Origin: JARRNE01 sp963824085 | GTDB lineage: Bacteria; Pseudomonadota; Gammaproteobacteria; Chromatiales; Chromatiaceae | NCBI GenBank assembly: GCA_963824085.1 | Contig: CAWGNT010000011.1 | Span: 12,889-76,888 of the forward strand | Direction: 5' to 3' | Length of the DNA: 64,000 nucleotides | In this document: positions 15,530 to 24,816 of the stretch, piece after piece | How the letters are laid out: the number at the start of each line of letters is the position of its first letter | Position numbering within the stretch: position 1 is the first letter of the stretch | Program-made: the position numbers and the translations under genes | The notes under the pieces: model-generated | What the model was told of the DNA's origin: nothing | The model's database searches: none | Seen by the model: the letters and a program-made list of their open reading frames with translations, nothing else

Positions 15530-18499
15530 ATGGCCTCCATCAACCGTACCGCGTACCCCCGCTTTCGCGGGCAGCTCACCGAAGCCGAGCTGGAGGCCGA
15601 ATTCACTCTGAGTGAGGGCGAAGAGGCGTTCGTCCGCCGACACGCCCGCGGCGAGGCCGGCAGGTTGTCGATGGCCATCACCCTGAAGACGCGCCAAAGC
15701 TTGGGCTTCTTCCTGGCACTCGAAGACGTTCCTGATCAGATCCGTCGGCACATCGCCAAAGTGCTCGGATTCGATGACGAGACAGGACTGGTCGATGGTG
15801 TCGCTCGGCCGGCGACGGTGCACCGGTATCGTGAAGCGATCCGCAAGCACCTCCGTAGCCGTCCCTTCTCCCACGGCGGCCGGGAGGTCGTGATCAGGAC
15901 GGTCCATCGCGCCGCCCAGGTCATGAGCGACCCGGCAGATCTGATCAGCGCGTCGGTCGAGGCCCTGATCAAGGAGCGGATCGAGCTTCCCGCCTTCAGC
16001 AACCTGGACCGGCTGATCGGCAATCTGCGCCAAGCGATCCACGAGGAGATCTACCGGAAGATCGATGCCGCTTTGAGCGAGGCTCAGCGCCAGGTTCTCG
16101 ATGCGATGCTGGAGCCACCGGTCGGAAGATACTACCTGAACGCCTTTTCACGGCTCAAGGAGACCCCGGGGCCAGCAAATCTGAAGCACCTGCGTCTATG
16201 GATCGACCGGCTCGCCGAGCTGGATGCCGTTCTCGATCCCCGGCCGCTCCTGGAGAGCATTCCGCATACCAAGATCCGGCAGTTCTCCGCCGAGGCTAAG
16301 GCTCCGGAGACCGGTGATCTACGTGATGTCTGCCAGCCCGGCCGGCGACACACCTTGTTGCTGTGCCTGCTTCACCAGACCCAGACGCAGACCCGCGACC
16401 AGCTCGTCGATATGTTCATCCGCAGGATGCGACGCACCCGGAACCGGGCCGTCGAGCGGTTGCACGCCCTGCAGAAGAACCAGCGCGCGATCGAGGAAGA
16501 CCTCCTCGCAGTCTTAGGCCAGGTCTTGCGACATGCCGGTGCCACGGACGCGGACGAGGAGCTCGGCCGTAACGTGCGCCAGGTGCTCCTCGAGCAGGGT
16601 GGTGTCGAGACCCTCGGCGCCCAGTACCACGCGGTGACCGCTTACCACAACGACAACTACCTGCCGTTGTTGTGGCCGATCCACAGTGGCAATCGGAGTA
16701 CGCTGTTCCGGTTGCTCGATCTGCTGACGCTGGAGTCATCGAGCGCGGACACGCGCCTGCTCGACGCCCTGGAAATTGTCCTTCAGCACCAGCACAGCCG
16801 CCGCAAGGTCCTGGACGTCACGCTGGATCTTGGCTTCGCCTCGCAACGCTGGCAAGCCTTCGTCCAACAGCGCCACGACGGCGAGGTGCTGCTCGATCGC
16901 CATGCCTTGGAACTGTGCGTGTTCATGTACCTGGCCGAGGCGCTGCAAAGCGGCGACCTGTATGTGGTCGGCTCCGGGGCCTACGACGACTACCGCGCCC
17001 AGCTGCTGCCTTGGGACGAGTGCGACCGCAGGCTCGACGACTACGGCGCCGCGGTGAAGCTGCCGACGGGGGCCAGCAAGTTTGTTTCCGAGCTACGAGA
17101 CAAGCTGGAAGAGCTGGCCAGGACCGTCGACGCCGGCTTCCCGGACAACAGCGCGTTGCGGATCGATCCGGATGGAACGCCGCATCTGATCCGCCAGGCT
17201 GCTCAACCTCTGCCTCAAGGGCTCCAAGCCTTCGAGCAAGCGATCCGGGAACGGATGCCGGAGCGGCATCTGCTCGATGTCCTCAAACACGTCCAACACT
17301 GGTCCTCGTTCACGCGCCACTTCGGCCCGTTGTCTGGCTCGGACCCCAAGCTGGAAGACGCGACAAAGCGGTATCTGTTCACGGTCTTCGGGATCGGCTG
17401 CAACCTCGGCGTCAACCAGACCGCGCGCCACGCACCGGACAGCATCAACCGGCACTTGCTGCGCCGGATCAACGCCCAGCATGTCACTGTCGACAAACTC
17501 GAAGCCGCATCCGCCGACATCGCCCGCGAGTACGTCCGGTTCGAGCTGCCCAAGCTCTGGGGCAAGCCGAACGTGGCCATCGCCGACGGGACGCACATGG
17601 AGCTGCGCGAGAACAACCTCCTCGGCGAGCAGCACATCCGTTACGGCCGCTACGGCGGCATCGCCTATCATCACATTTCGGCGACCTACATCGCGCTGTT
17701 CAGCAACTTCATCGCCTGCGGGGTCTGGGAGGCGGTTTACATCCTCGACGGGCTACTGCATAACCGCTCTGATTTCGAGGTCGACACCGTCCACGCAGAC
17801 ACCCACGGCCAGAGCGAGCCGGTGTTCGGCCTGGCGTACCTGCTCGGCATCGAGCTGCTGCCGAGAATGCGTACCTGGAACGATGCGGTGTTCTACCGTC
17901 CCGACGCCACCTCGAAGTACGAGCACATCGACGCGCTTTTCACCAAGACCGTCGATTGGCGGATCATCGAGGCCCACTGGCAGGATATGATGCAGGTGGT
18001 CCTGTCGATCCAGGCCGGCAAGGTGCTACCCTCGATGCTACTGCGCAAGCTCGGCAGCCGAAGCAAAAAGAACCGGCTCTACCAGGCCTTCCGCGAACTG
18101 GGGCGTGTGGTGCGGACCTTGTTCCTGCTGCGCTTCGTGTCAGAAGGGGAGCTGCGCCAGAGTATCCGTGCAGAGACCACCAAGATCGAGTCCTACAATG
18201 ACTTCCTCGACTGGATCGGCTTTGGCGGTCCGGTGATCAAGAGCGGAGACCCGGTGGAGCAGCTCAAGCAGGTGAAGTACATGGAGCTGGTCGCCAACGC
18301 CGTGATGTTGCAGAACGTCGTCGACCTGACGGATGTGCTCGCCCGTATGGCCGCAGAGGGGTTGCCGGTGACTCCTGAGCTTGTCGCGAGAACCGCTCCC
18401 ACCATCCGCGACCATCTACGACGCTTCGGACAGTTCGACGTCGACATGGACGTTTTGCCGCCTCCGCTCCAGCCGAGGCCACTGCCGTTCCCCGGGTGA
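15530..18499 (+). CDS. tnpA: Tn3-family transposase (TnpA)
   Basis: 989 residues, normal full length. The N-terminal DDE_Tnp_Tn3 DNA-binding part begins MASINRTAYPRFRG. The catalytic domain has Asp in VAIADGTHMELRENNLLG, Asp in VDTVHADTHGQSEPVFGLAY and Glu in ETTKIESYNDFLDWIGFGG. The end (RFGQFDVDMDVLPPPLQP) is typical of the family. It binds the 36-bp end repeats and drives replicative transposition. No frameshift seen, so the transposon looks active. It stops 8 bases before the right inverted repeat. Confidence 0.95.
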   Translation: MASINRTAYPRFRGQLTEAELEAEFTLSEGEEAFVRRHARGEAGRLSMAITLKTRQSLGFFLALEDVPDQIRRHIAKVLGFDDETGLVDGVARPATVHRYREAIRKHLRSRPFSHGGREVVIRTVHRAAQVMSDPADLISASVEALIKERIELPAFSNLDRLIGNLRQAIHEEIYRKIDAALSEAQRQVLDAMLEPPVGRYYLNAFSRLKETPGPANLKHLRLWIDRLAELDAVLDPRPLLESIPHTKIRQFSAEAKAPETGDLRDVCQPGRRHTLLLCLLHQTQTQTRDQLVDMFIRRMRRTRNRAVERLHALQKNQRAIEEDLLAVLGQVLRHAGATDADEELGRNVRQVLLEQGGVETLGAQYHAVTAYHNDNYLPLLWPIHSGNRSTLFRLLDLLTLESSSADTRLLDALEIVLQHQHSRRKVLDVTLDLGFASQRWQAFVQQRHDGEVLLDRHALELCVFMYLAEALQSGDLYVVGSGAYDDYRAQLLPWDECDRRLDDYGAAVKLPTGASKFVSELRDKLEELARTVDAGFPDNSALRIDPDGTPHLIRQAAQPLPQGLQAFEQAIRERMPERHLLDVLKHVQHWSSFTRHFGPLSGSDPKLEDATKRYLFTVFGIGCNLGVNQTARHAPDSINRHLLRRINAQHVTVDKLEAASADIAREYVRFELPKLWGKPNVAIADGTHMELRENNLLGEQHIRYGRYGGIAYHHISATYIALFSNFIACGVWEAVYILDGLLHNRSDFEVDTVHADTHGQSEPVFGLAYLLGIELLPRMRTWNDAVFYRPDATSKYEHIDALFTKTVDWRIIEAHWQDMMQVVLSIQAGKVLPSMLLRKLGSRSKKNRLYQAFRELGRVVRTLFLLRFVSEGELRQSIRAETTKIESYNDFLDWIGFGGPVIKSGDPVEQLKQVKYMELVANAVMLQNVVDLTDVLARMAAEGLPVTPELVARTAPTIRDHLRRFGQFDVDMDVLPPPLQPRPLPFPG

Positions 18500-18507
18500 C
18501 CGTCCGT

Positions 18508-18543
18508 AGTGATAAAAATTTACACGTATCCCGAGCCTACCCC
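18508..18543 (-). repeat. Tn3-type terminal inverted repeat, right
   Basis: Inverted match of 13912-13947; begins 8 bases after the tnpA stop codon. Confidence 0.92.
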
Positions 18544-18595
18544 GTCAAGGAGCACTGCCAAGGGGCGGCGCATCTGTGTCGGTACGCGGACGACT
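18544..18595 (+). pseudogene. 52-bp remnant of another reverse transcriptase ORF (RYADD motif)
   Basis: The bases between the Tn3 right end and the intron start read QGAAHLCRYADD in one frame, the polymerase active-site motif of group II intron reverse transcriptases. The intron start GTGTGCC follows directly. This suggests that the intron inserted into the active-site codons of a second intron-encoded RT, of which only this piece remains. The sequence is too short for certainty. Confidence 0.45.
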
Positions 18596-19103
18596 GTGTG
18601 CCACGAAGGCACGCCGGAGGACGGAGTCCTCCGTGCAGCCATGCTGCACAAGTGATGGGGGTTGGCCCCCCGAAGCCGCCGTACAGGCGGAGGCTTCAAA
18701 CCACCGCAAGCTGCGTCGGTCAAGAGCCGGGGTAGTGAGCGTTGCGGAAAAGGCAGGGCGAGACCCTGTCAGGTGAGGATCAGGGAGACGAACGCGAGTG
18801 AACCGCTGATGAAGTGTCGAAAGCGTAGGGACGAGGTCAAAACCGGAGGGTAGTCGTTACTCCGGGATGAGTCTGGCGGGAGCCTGTGTACTGGCCAGAC
18901 GGCCTCCGGCATGAAGGTGGCGTGAACCTGATTCAGGCGCTTGTGTGGAACGTGGGAACTTGTCGCTCCGATGCCAAGGGAGAAACCCAAGTGGAAGCCC
19001 CACAAGGGTGAGAGTACCGATGCGGAGCACAAGGGCGGAGCAACCCGTAGTAGTGAGGAAGGTCCTGTAATGGGGCTGGAGCGAAGGGGTTGCATCGTCC
19101 GGC

Positions 19104-19565
19104 TTGGAAAAGAGAACAACCGGAAACGGGAGGATTCGCTTGGAACAAGCAAAGCCGTTTTGTATTACCAAACGTCAGGTATGGGAGGCATACAAACGTG
19201 TCAAGGCCAACAAAGGCGCAGCGGGGGTAGACGGTCAGAGCCTCGAAGCGTTCGAGCAAGACCTGGAAGGGAACCTCTACAAGCTATGGAATCGCCTGGC
19301 CTCCGGCAGCTACTTTCCGCCACCGGTCCTGCGGGTGGAAATACCCAAAGAGGATGGGCGGATGCGGCCGTTAGGAATTCCCACCGTTGCTGATCGGATA
19401 GCCCAGACGGTCGTCAAGCAGTATCTGGAGCCGGAGTTGGAGCAACACTTCCACCCGGACTCCTATGGCTATCGGCCTGGCAAATCGGCGTTGGATGCGG
19501 TGGGGATGGCACGCCAGCGATGCTGGCAAAGCGACTGGGTTCTAGATCTTGACATCAAAGGCTTT
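19104..19565 (+). pseudogene. ltrA: Group II intron reverse transcriptase/maturase, N-terminal fragment
   Basis: Covers RT domains 0-3: ITKRQVWEAYKRVKANKGAA then GVDGQSLEAFE, the SGSYFPPPVLRVEIPKEDG block, RPLGIPTVADRIAQTVVKQY, PDSYGYRPGKSALDAV and the first active-site Asp motif VLDLDIKGF. Directly after DIKGF the serine-recombinase element enters. The protein would serve splicing (maturase) and retrohoming. The start shown lies near the beginning of the alignable region; its exact position is uncertain. Confidence 0.88.
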
Positions 19566-19582
19566 TTGGATCGTTGTTCATA

Positions 19583-21805
19583 CTACCCCCCGGCTGATTT
19601 AGGGTCGTCAAAAAGATCTGGAATGGTCTCTGGAAGCTTTATTTTCAGTCCCTTACGGTTGCCTTGGGAGACATGGATGGCGTCCAGCTCGCCGCGCTTG
19701 ACACGCTGCAACACGGTTTGGCGCGACACGCCGAGGATGCGCATGGCGTCGACGATGGGAACATATCCGGCGGGCGCGTCGCCCGCAAAGCGCGCGCGCA
19801 GCGCATCGGTTACGAGGATACGCCAAGGGGCGCCGGGGGTGATTTGTTCACCGGCGATGAGCCCATCGTTTAGATGCCGGTGCAACGTGGACGGGGCCAC
19901 GCCGAGCACCTCGGCGGCGTCGCGGATGGTCAGGGGCTCGCCAGTGACGGGCTCTACCGGCGGGACGAAGCACGGAATGCCCCAATGGGTTCGCAGGCTG
20001 CCGACGCGATTGACGGTGAATGGCAGCCCAGTGACGGTGGTGCGCTGCTGGCGATTGAGGACGCCGGCGATGATGGCGTCGGGATAATGCACGGCCAAGC
20101 GGCGAATGAGCGCAATGGTGTCTTCGTCGGTGCGTCGGGTGGCAGGACGTGATTGGGGCAACGGGATCGCGATGTCGCTGGTCAAGCCACCGTGCCAGCG
20201 TAAGGTCAAGCACACTTCGTGCGCCGAGGTGTTGCGTGTCACCATCACCTCTTCCAGGAGCGCGCGCAGCAGTTCCTTGCGGTCGCGATCGGTGGTGGAC
20301 GGTGCCGACCAGACCGCCTGGAGATCATCGGCCAGGGCGAGGATGGTGTCGCGTTCGGCCGGCGTCAGCGCATGCGGCTGTTGATGCTGGCGTCGTTGCA
20401 GCTCCTGCTCGGCGGTATGGACCACCTGCAACGCCTGTTCCCAGGCGGCCTCCAGTCCGCGCGCGACGAGGCGGTTGTCGGGATCGACGTTGTGATAGCG
20501 CCGCTGGGCGAGTTGGGCCTGATAGCGTGCTTGTTCCACCTGATGTTGCCACTGCACCAGAGCGGCATCCGTAGCGCTGTCGAGCGCCGTAGCCGCATCC
20601 AATGCCGCTTGCAAGGCGGCTGGCTGCACCGCGGCGAGGACGGCTGCGGTGACTGCCTGTTGGATTTTCTGGCCACCGATGCGCAAGCAGGCCTCACCCC
20701 TGCCGTTGGCGATGTTGCCCCCGGGGCAGTAGTAGGTCGGGACGGCGTTGCGACCACTGTAGGCCACCAAGAGCTTGCGCCCGCAATGCCCACACAGGGC
20801 CATGCCTTGCAGCAAGGCGGCGCCCTCGCGTAGCGCGCCGGCACTGTCATGGGGGGTGGGTCGGGTATTGGAGGCTAGGCGCACCTGATTGGCCTCGAAG
20901 GTGGCCCAATCGATGAAGCCTGGGTGGTGATCATGAATCAGCACACTCCATTCGGCGGGCGGTAAACGTTTGAGGCGTTGGCGCACCTCGCCGTGGTCAT
21001 CGATGTAGCGTTCCTGGCGGGTCTTGCCGTAGACGTAGGCGCCAGCATAGACCGGATTGGTGAGGACCTGATGGATTTTCGTATAGGTCGGCGTGATCCA
21101 CTGGATCGCGCTGCAACCGGGGGCTTGGGAGGGGAAAGCCAGGGCCGCGCTGCGAAACCACAACCACACACGCCGCGCCGAGCCCATCTCGCCGAAGCGA
21201 TCGAAGACGGCGCCGAGGGCGCCCGTCACCGCCGCGTCGGGGTGGAAGCGCACCTCGCCATCGGCCTCACCCCACACGAGCCCAATGGGCAGGCCACGGC
21301 GCAGCTCTCCGCGGGCGGCCTTGTTGCGGATGCCGCCGTTGAGGCGGGCCCGCAGTACGTGCAACTCCGCCTCGGACATGGTGCCCTTGAGTCCGAGCAC
21401 GAGGCGGTCATTGAACAGCCCAGGGTGGTAGAGGCCGTCGGCATCGCCGATCAGGGTATCGGTGGCCCCGCACAGATCCAGCAGCCGGTACCAATCGGCA
21501 TTGTTGCGGGCGAGTCGCGACACCTCCAAGGCGAGCACGATCCCCACATGGCCCAGTGCCACCTCCGCGGCCAGCTCGGCGAACCCCTCGCGGGCGCTCA
21601 GTCCCGCTCCGGAGGTGCCAAGATCCTGGTCGAGCACGCGCGTTTGGCCTGGTGGCCAGCCGAGCTGTGTGGCGAAGGCCCGCAGTTGATACTGCCGCTC
21701 GGTGGATTCGCGGTTGTGCTCGACCTGCGCGCTGGTGGATTGGCGGATGTAGACAATGGCCTGGCGAGCCAGATGAGACGGCGTGATCTTGGTGTACTCA
21801 GTCAT
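19583..21805 (-). CDS. Large serine recombinase (transposase-type)
   Basis: 740 residues. The resolvase-type catalytic domain has VYIRQSTSAQVEHNRESTER (nucleophile Ser23), LEVSRLARNNADWYRL and GTMSEAELHVLRAR. The Recombinase domain (GLPIGLVW to about residue 300, with TKIHQVLTNPVYAGAYVYGK) comes next, then a zinc ribbon (CGHCGRKL...YYCPGG...EACLRIGG) and a coiled coil. Two C-terminal helix-turn-helix stretches (TIRDAAEVLGVAPSTLHRHL and VDAMRILGVSRQTVLQRVKR) are an extra DNA-binding part. It catalyses strand exchange for insertion and excision of its element. The zinc-ribbon/coiled-coil layout is that of large serine transposases. Confidence 0.92.
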   Translation of the reverse strand: MTEYTKITPSHLARQAIVYIRQSTSAQVEHNRESTERQYQLRAFATQLGWPPGQTRVLDQDLGTSGAGLSAREGFAELAAEVALGHVGIVLALEVSRLARNNADWYRLLDLCGATDTLIGDADGLYHPGLFNDRLVLGLKGTMSEAELHVLRARLNGGIRNKAARGELRRGLPIGLVWGEADGEVRFHPDAAVTGALGAVFDRFGEMGSARRVWLWFRSAALAFPSQAPGCSAIQWITPTYTKIHQVLTNPVYAGAYVYGKTRQERYIDDHGEVRQRLKRLPPAEWSVLIHDHHPGFIDWATFEANQVRLASNTRPTPHDSAGALREGAALLQGMALCGHCGRKLLVAYSGRNAVPTYYCPGGNIANGRGEACLRIGGQKIQQAVTAAVLAAVQPAALQAALDAATALDSATDAALVQWQHQVEQARYQAQLAQRRYHNVDPDNRLVARGLEAAWEQALQVVHTAEQELQRRQHQQPHALTPAERDTILALADDLQAVWSAPSTTDRDRKELLRALLEEVMVTRNTSAHEVCLTLRWHGGLTSDIAIPLPQSRPATRRTDEDTIALIRRLAVHYPDAIIAGVLNRQQRTTVTGLPFTVNRVGSLRTHWGIPCFVPPVEPVTGEPLTIRDAAEVLGVAPSTLHRHLNDGLIAGEQITPGAPWRILVTDALRARFAGDAPAGYVPIVDAMRILGVSRQTVLQRVKRGELDAIHVSQGNRKGLKIKLPETIPDLFDDPKSAGG

Positions 21806-21974
21806 CGGGGTGACCCGCGGCCGTGACAGGCGTCCGCTGGGCCAGGACGACCTGACTCATCAGGCGCACGAGAAGGGCGCGGATGGCCTGTTGCCGATCG
21901 GCTTGGAAGGTCTCCCATGCCGGTACCGCGCCCGCGGGCGGTTCCGGTTGGAGGAAGGTCAACTGTTGGGACAT
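21798..21974 (-). CDS. Small accessory protein of the serine-recombinase element
   Basis: 58 residues from MSQQLTFLQPEPPAGAVPAW, with AAGGAGCGTGCCC before the start. An amphipathic helix (ADRQQAIRALLVRLMSQVVL) makes up the middle. Its stop overlaps the recombinase start, so the two are translationally coupled. Function unknown; small proteins of this kind sit between a DUF5372 gene and a recombinase in related elements, as far as I recall. A longer start at 22046 lacks a binding site. Confidence 0.65.
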   Translation of the reverse strand: MSQQLTFLQPEPPAGAVPAWETFQADRQQAIRALLVRLMSQVVLAQRTPVTAAGHPDD

Positions 21975-22251
21975 GGGCACGCTCCTTCGGTGAGGTTCGA
22001 GCGGCTGGATCAACCGTTTCCGCTCGGCGAAGGAGTGCATTAACAACGGCGCGCGCCTGCAGCAACTGCGCCACGGAGGCGAGCACCGCCGGCTGCGGCT
22101 TGGGCGTCCCGTGGAGATCGGTCCAGGCGGCAGGAACCCGCAGGCGCGTCCCGTCGGGGAGCACTAAGACGAGCTTGATTTCGCCTTGGTGGCTGACCGC
22201 GCTGAAGACCTCGAGCAACTGACCATCAAAGGGGTGGTGCGAGCGCACCAC
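21802..22251 (-). CDS. DUF5372-family protein
   Basis: 149-codon frame. Its first 80 residues (HHPFDGQLLEVFSAVSHQGE and LVLVLPDGTRLRVPAAWTDL) fit DUF5372, a beta-rich small domain found next to serine recombinases and IS-type transposases. Start GTG at 22251, or further upstream, since the conserved part seems to begin with VTVV before it. The last 65 residues overlap the small accessory gene in another frame and look like shadow sequence, so the functional part is probably the first half. Role in the element unknown. Confidence 0.7.
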   Translation of the reverse strand: MVRSHHPFDGQLLEVFSAVSHQGEIKLVLVLPDGTRLRVPAAWTDLHGTPKPQPAVLASVAQLLQARAVVNALLRRAETVDPAARTSPKERAHVPTVDLPPTGTARGRGTGMGDLPSRSATGHPRPSRAPDESGRPGPADACHGRGSPR

Positions 22252-22310
22252 GGTGACCCGCTTGGGGTAGCCGTCTAGGTGGTGGTGATGGGTATTGTGT
22301 CGTGTAGTCC

Positions 22311-22546
22311 TTCGACAATCTCGATCATGAGCTGATGATGCGGGCCGTGCGCACGCACACGGAGGAAAGCTGGGTGCTTCTGTACATCGAGCGGTGGCTC
22401 AAGGCCCCGATCGCGCTGCAGGACGGCACACAGCAAGTGCCCGAGAAAGGGACACCGCAGGGCGGGGTCGCCAGCCCGCTGCTGGCGAATCTATTCCTGC
22501 ACTATGCGTTCGACAAATGGATGGAACGGGAGAACCCGGGAATTCC
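22311..22546 (+). pseudogene. ltrA: Group II intron reverse transcriptase, middle fragment
   Basis: Resumes with FDNLDHELMMRAV, which joins exactly to DIKGF on the other side of the serine-recombinase element. It goes on through YIERWLKAPIALQDG and the KGTPQGGVASPLLANLFLHY motif of RT domain 4, ending ERENPGIP where the IS1595-type element begins at 22547. Confidence 0.9.
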
Positions 22547-22664
22547 GGCATTATGTAGCAGCTGCACATTTCAAAAAATCAGTCGGTTAGCGCGGCCCGG
22601 GCTCACGGTTTGAGCCACCACCTGGGGCATGCTGGCGTCAGTCGCGACGCGTACGGAGACCGCC

Positions 22665-23693
22665 ATGCCCCAACATTTCCTGCTCACAGCCGAAGCCCGC
22701 TCGTTGTCGGTGCGGGAGGTCTTTGCCCTCAGCGACGAGGCTGCATTCGATTTGTTCCGGGAGTTGCGTTGGGGCAAGGGCGAGGAGGTGGTCTGTCCCG
22801 CATGCGGGGTCGCGGACCGGCACTGGTTCCTGCCCAGTCGGGGGCAGTGGCGCTGCAAGGCCTGCGGCCATACCTTCTCGGTGACCTCCGGGACGATCTT
22901 CGCCCACCACAAGTTGCCGTTGCGGGTGTACCTGGGCGCGGTGGCGCTCTACACCAACGCCGTCAAGGGCCTCTCGGCGTTGCAGCTGTGCCGGGACCTG
23001 GGCGTGCAATACAAGACTGCCTTCGTGCTGATGCACAAAGTCCGTGAGAGTCTCATGGTGCAACGCGAGGAGACGCCGCTCGCGGGGCAAGTCGAGATGG
23101 ATGGGGCCTACGTGGGCGGTCATGTCCGCCCGCAGAACAAGAAGGCAGAGCGCATCGATCGGCGACTGGCCGAGAACCAGAGTCCGGACAAGCGTTGCAT
23201 CCTGGTCATGCGTGAGAATCACCCCCAGGAGCAGGGCACCCCAGCGCCCGTCGGTGCGCGCCGCAGCCTGAGTTTCGTGATTCGCCGCGAGAACCAAGCC
23301 GACGTCGGCGCCCTGGCCCAACGGTTCATCGCCCCGGGGACGCTCATCGCGGCCGACGAGTGCGACGCCTATGACCTGCTGCATGCCCGCTTCCCGATGC
23401 GGCGGGTCAATCATCAGTGTGAGTACCGGGCCGATGATGGCACCACCGACAACCAGGCGGAATCCTACTTCTCGCGCATACGGCGCATGGAGATCGGTCA
23501 GACCCACAAGTTCGGCATCCGTTACCTGGCCAACTATGCCAACGAGGTCGCTTACCGAGAAGACACCCGGCGCTGGAGCAACGGCGAGATCTTCCGCGAC
23601 ATCGTCGCCAAGTGTGCGCGCACCCCCACCCATCGGGACTGGTGCGGCTACTGGCAGGGCAACAAGCGGCTGCAGGAGCGCTTGGCAGCCTGA
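22665..23693 (+). CDS. IS1595-family transposase
   Basis: 342 residues from MPQHFLLTAEARSLSV. A zinc ribbon comes first (VCPACGVADRHW...WRCKACGHTFSVTSGT), then the DDE core: Asp in VEMDGAYVGGHVRPQN, Asp in LIAADECDAYDLL and Glu in TDNQAESYFSRIRRMEIGQ. IS1595 transposases move by cut-and-paste with 8-bp target duplications, which fits the repeat seen. The start follows GGAGACCGCC; a frame further upstream adds 12 residues without a better site. No damage seen. Confidence 0.92.
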   Translation: MPQHFLLTAEARSLSVREVFALSDEAAFDLFRELRWGKGEEVVCPACGVADRHWFLPSRGQWRCKACGHTFSVTSGTIFAHHKLPLRVYLGAVALYTNAVKGLSALQLCRDLGVQYKTAFVLMHKVRESLMVQREETPLAGQVEMDGAYVGGHVRPQNKKAERIDRRLAENQSPDKRCILVMRENHPQEQGTPAPVGARRSLSFVIRRENQADVGALAQRFIAPGTLIAADECDAYDLLHARFPMRRVNHQCEYRADDGTTDNQAESYFSRIRRMEIGQTHKFGIRYLANYANEVAYREDTRRWSNGEIFRDIVAKCARTPTHRDWCGYWQGNKRLQERLAA

Positions 23694-23703
23694 TCGACGG
23701 GCA

Positions 23704-24135
23704 TCAAGCGACGCGCCAAGTCGTCCCGTCCGCATCGGTTCCTGCCGCCGCAATGACGCCCTTGCCAGTCAGTCGTCTGAGCGCACCCAAGGCACGCTTG
23801 CGCAGCTGCTCGATCAGGGCCGGGGTTGCCTCCAGTCCCTTGCGCTGGGCCAGTGCCTCGGCCAGGCGAGCTGCCGACAGCGGCTGCGAGGCGTCGCGCA
23901 AGATCTCCAGCACCAAGCGCTGACATTCCCCTTGGCGAAACAACCGCTGGCCCCGGCCTGTTGCCTTGGGGCGGATGCTCTCCAGCTTGTAGTCCGGCGC
24001 AAACAGCTTGATCGCGCCATCCACGTGGCCCACGTCAGTCTCCAGCCGCTCCAGCTCTCGACGACACGCTTCGATCCGGCCCGCCAACTCCGCCCGCTTG
24101 GCCACCAAACCGGTGACGACATGGGATTCGGCCAT
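23704..24135 (-). CDS. Passenger gene of the IS1595-type element, unknown function
   Basis: 143 residues, opposite to the transposase and fully inside the inverted repeats. The N-terminal half is a coiled coil (VAKRAELAGRIEACRRELER then LETDVGHVDGAIKLFAPDY). The C-terminal half looks like a winged helix (GECQRLVLEILRDASQPLSA and LEALRKRALGALRRLTGKGVI-like). It could be a DNA-binding regulator. Passenger genes are known in the IS1595 family, but I cannot name this one. The start ATG follows GAGCCGTTGCC, a weak site. Confidence 0.7.
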   Translation of the reverse strand: MAESHVVTGLVAKRAELAGRIEACRRELERLETDVGHVDGAIKLFAPDYKLESIRPKATGRGQRLFRQGECQRLVLEILRDASQPLSAARLAEALAQRKGLEATPALIEQLRKRALGALRRLTGKGVIAAAGTDADGTTWRVA

Positions 24136-24228
24136 GGCAACGGCTCCCCTGCTGGTTTTGGCGTCGGGGATTGTGGCGCCCGGGCCGCTCGGGAGTCATG
24201 TGCAGCTGCTACATAATTCCGGGGAATT

Positions 24229-24816
24229 CCGTTTGAGCGCTACGCAGACGATGCGGTGTGCCACTGCGAGAGCCAAGCCCAGGCCGCGGCGCTGAAGCAG
24301 GCGCTGGAAGCGCGGATGAACGAAGTTGGGTTGGAGCTGCATCCGGAGAAGACCCGGATTGTCTACTGTCAGGACGACGACCGGCGGGAGGACTATCCGC
24401 ACATCGCCTTTGACTTCCTCGGCTATACATTTCGTCCGCGGCGGTCGAAGAACCGGTGGGGAAAGTACTTCATCAACTTCAGCCCGGCGATCAGCAACAA
24501 AGCCGCCAAGGGCATACGCCAGCGGGCGCGGCGATGGTGCTGGCCGCTGCGTAGTGACAAGAGCCTGGACGATCTCGCGCGGATGTTCAATCCGATCATC
24601 CGCGGGTGGATCAACTACTACGGACGTTACTACAAATCCGCGCTGTATCCGACGTTGCGCGAGCTGGACCGCCGTCTCGTGCGGTGGGCCACGCGCAAAT
24701 ACAAACGCCTGCGGGGACACCGACGGCGGGCAGAGCACTGGCTGCGTCGCATCGCGAACAGGCAGCCGGAGCTGTTTGCTCACTGGAGGCTCCTGCATGC
24801 AGCGGCTGGACGATAG
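24229..24816 (+). pseudogene. ltrA: Group II intron reverse transcriptase, C-terminal fragment
   Basis: Starts FERYADDAVCHCESQ, the active-site YADD motif that directly continues PGIP of the middle fragment. HPEKTRIVYC, FDFLGYTFRPR and the maturase domain X follow (FNPIIRGWINYYGRYYKSAL), ending in a basic GHRRRAEHWLRRIA tail. The three fragments together make a full-length RT without other damage, so both insertions are recent relative to decay. Confidence 0.9.

Larger units (their letters stand above)
13912..18543. mobile_element. Tn3-family transposon with PIN toxin-antitoxin cargo
   Basis: Bounded by 36-bp inverted repeats that start GGGGTAGGCTCGGGATACGT, at 13912-13947 and, inverted, 18508-18543. 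Order inside: PIN toxin, antitoxin, serine resolvase (all minus), a 130-bp divergent region expected to hold the res site, then tnpA (plus). The five bases outside the two ends (TTCCA left, GTCAA right) do not match, so either the original duplication was lost by a deletion or recombination at one side, or the transposon joined two regions. Confidence 0.92.
19566..22310 (-). mobile_element. Large-serine-recombinase element inserted in the intron RT gene
   Basis: About 2.75 kb with three minus-strand genes (DUF5372 protein, a small protein, a 740-residue recombinase). The RT reading frame breaks after the bases AAAGGCTTT and resumes at TTCGACAATC (22311). A short TT shared by both junctions is compatible with the central dinucleotide exchange of serine recombinases; no longer duplication or inverted repeat was seen, so the ends are approximate. 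Confidence 0.75.
22547..24221. mobile_element. IS1595-family element with passenger gene, inserted in the intron RT gene
   Basis: The terminal inverted repeats read GGCATTATGTAGCAGCTGCA (left) and, as reverse complement of the right end, GGAATTATGTAGCAGCTGCA, extending to about 23 bp with one mismatch. The target GGGAATTCC (22538-22546) is repeated at 24222-24230. Removing the element restores the RT frame through PGIP-FERYADD. It contains a transposase (plus) and an unrelated minus-strand passenger gene. Confidence 0.92.

Noticed and set aside
22638..23753. 371-codon minus-strand frame over the IS1595 transposase
   Set aside because: Antisense shadow of a gene with clear DDE and zinc-ribbon motifs.
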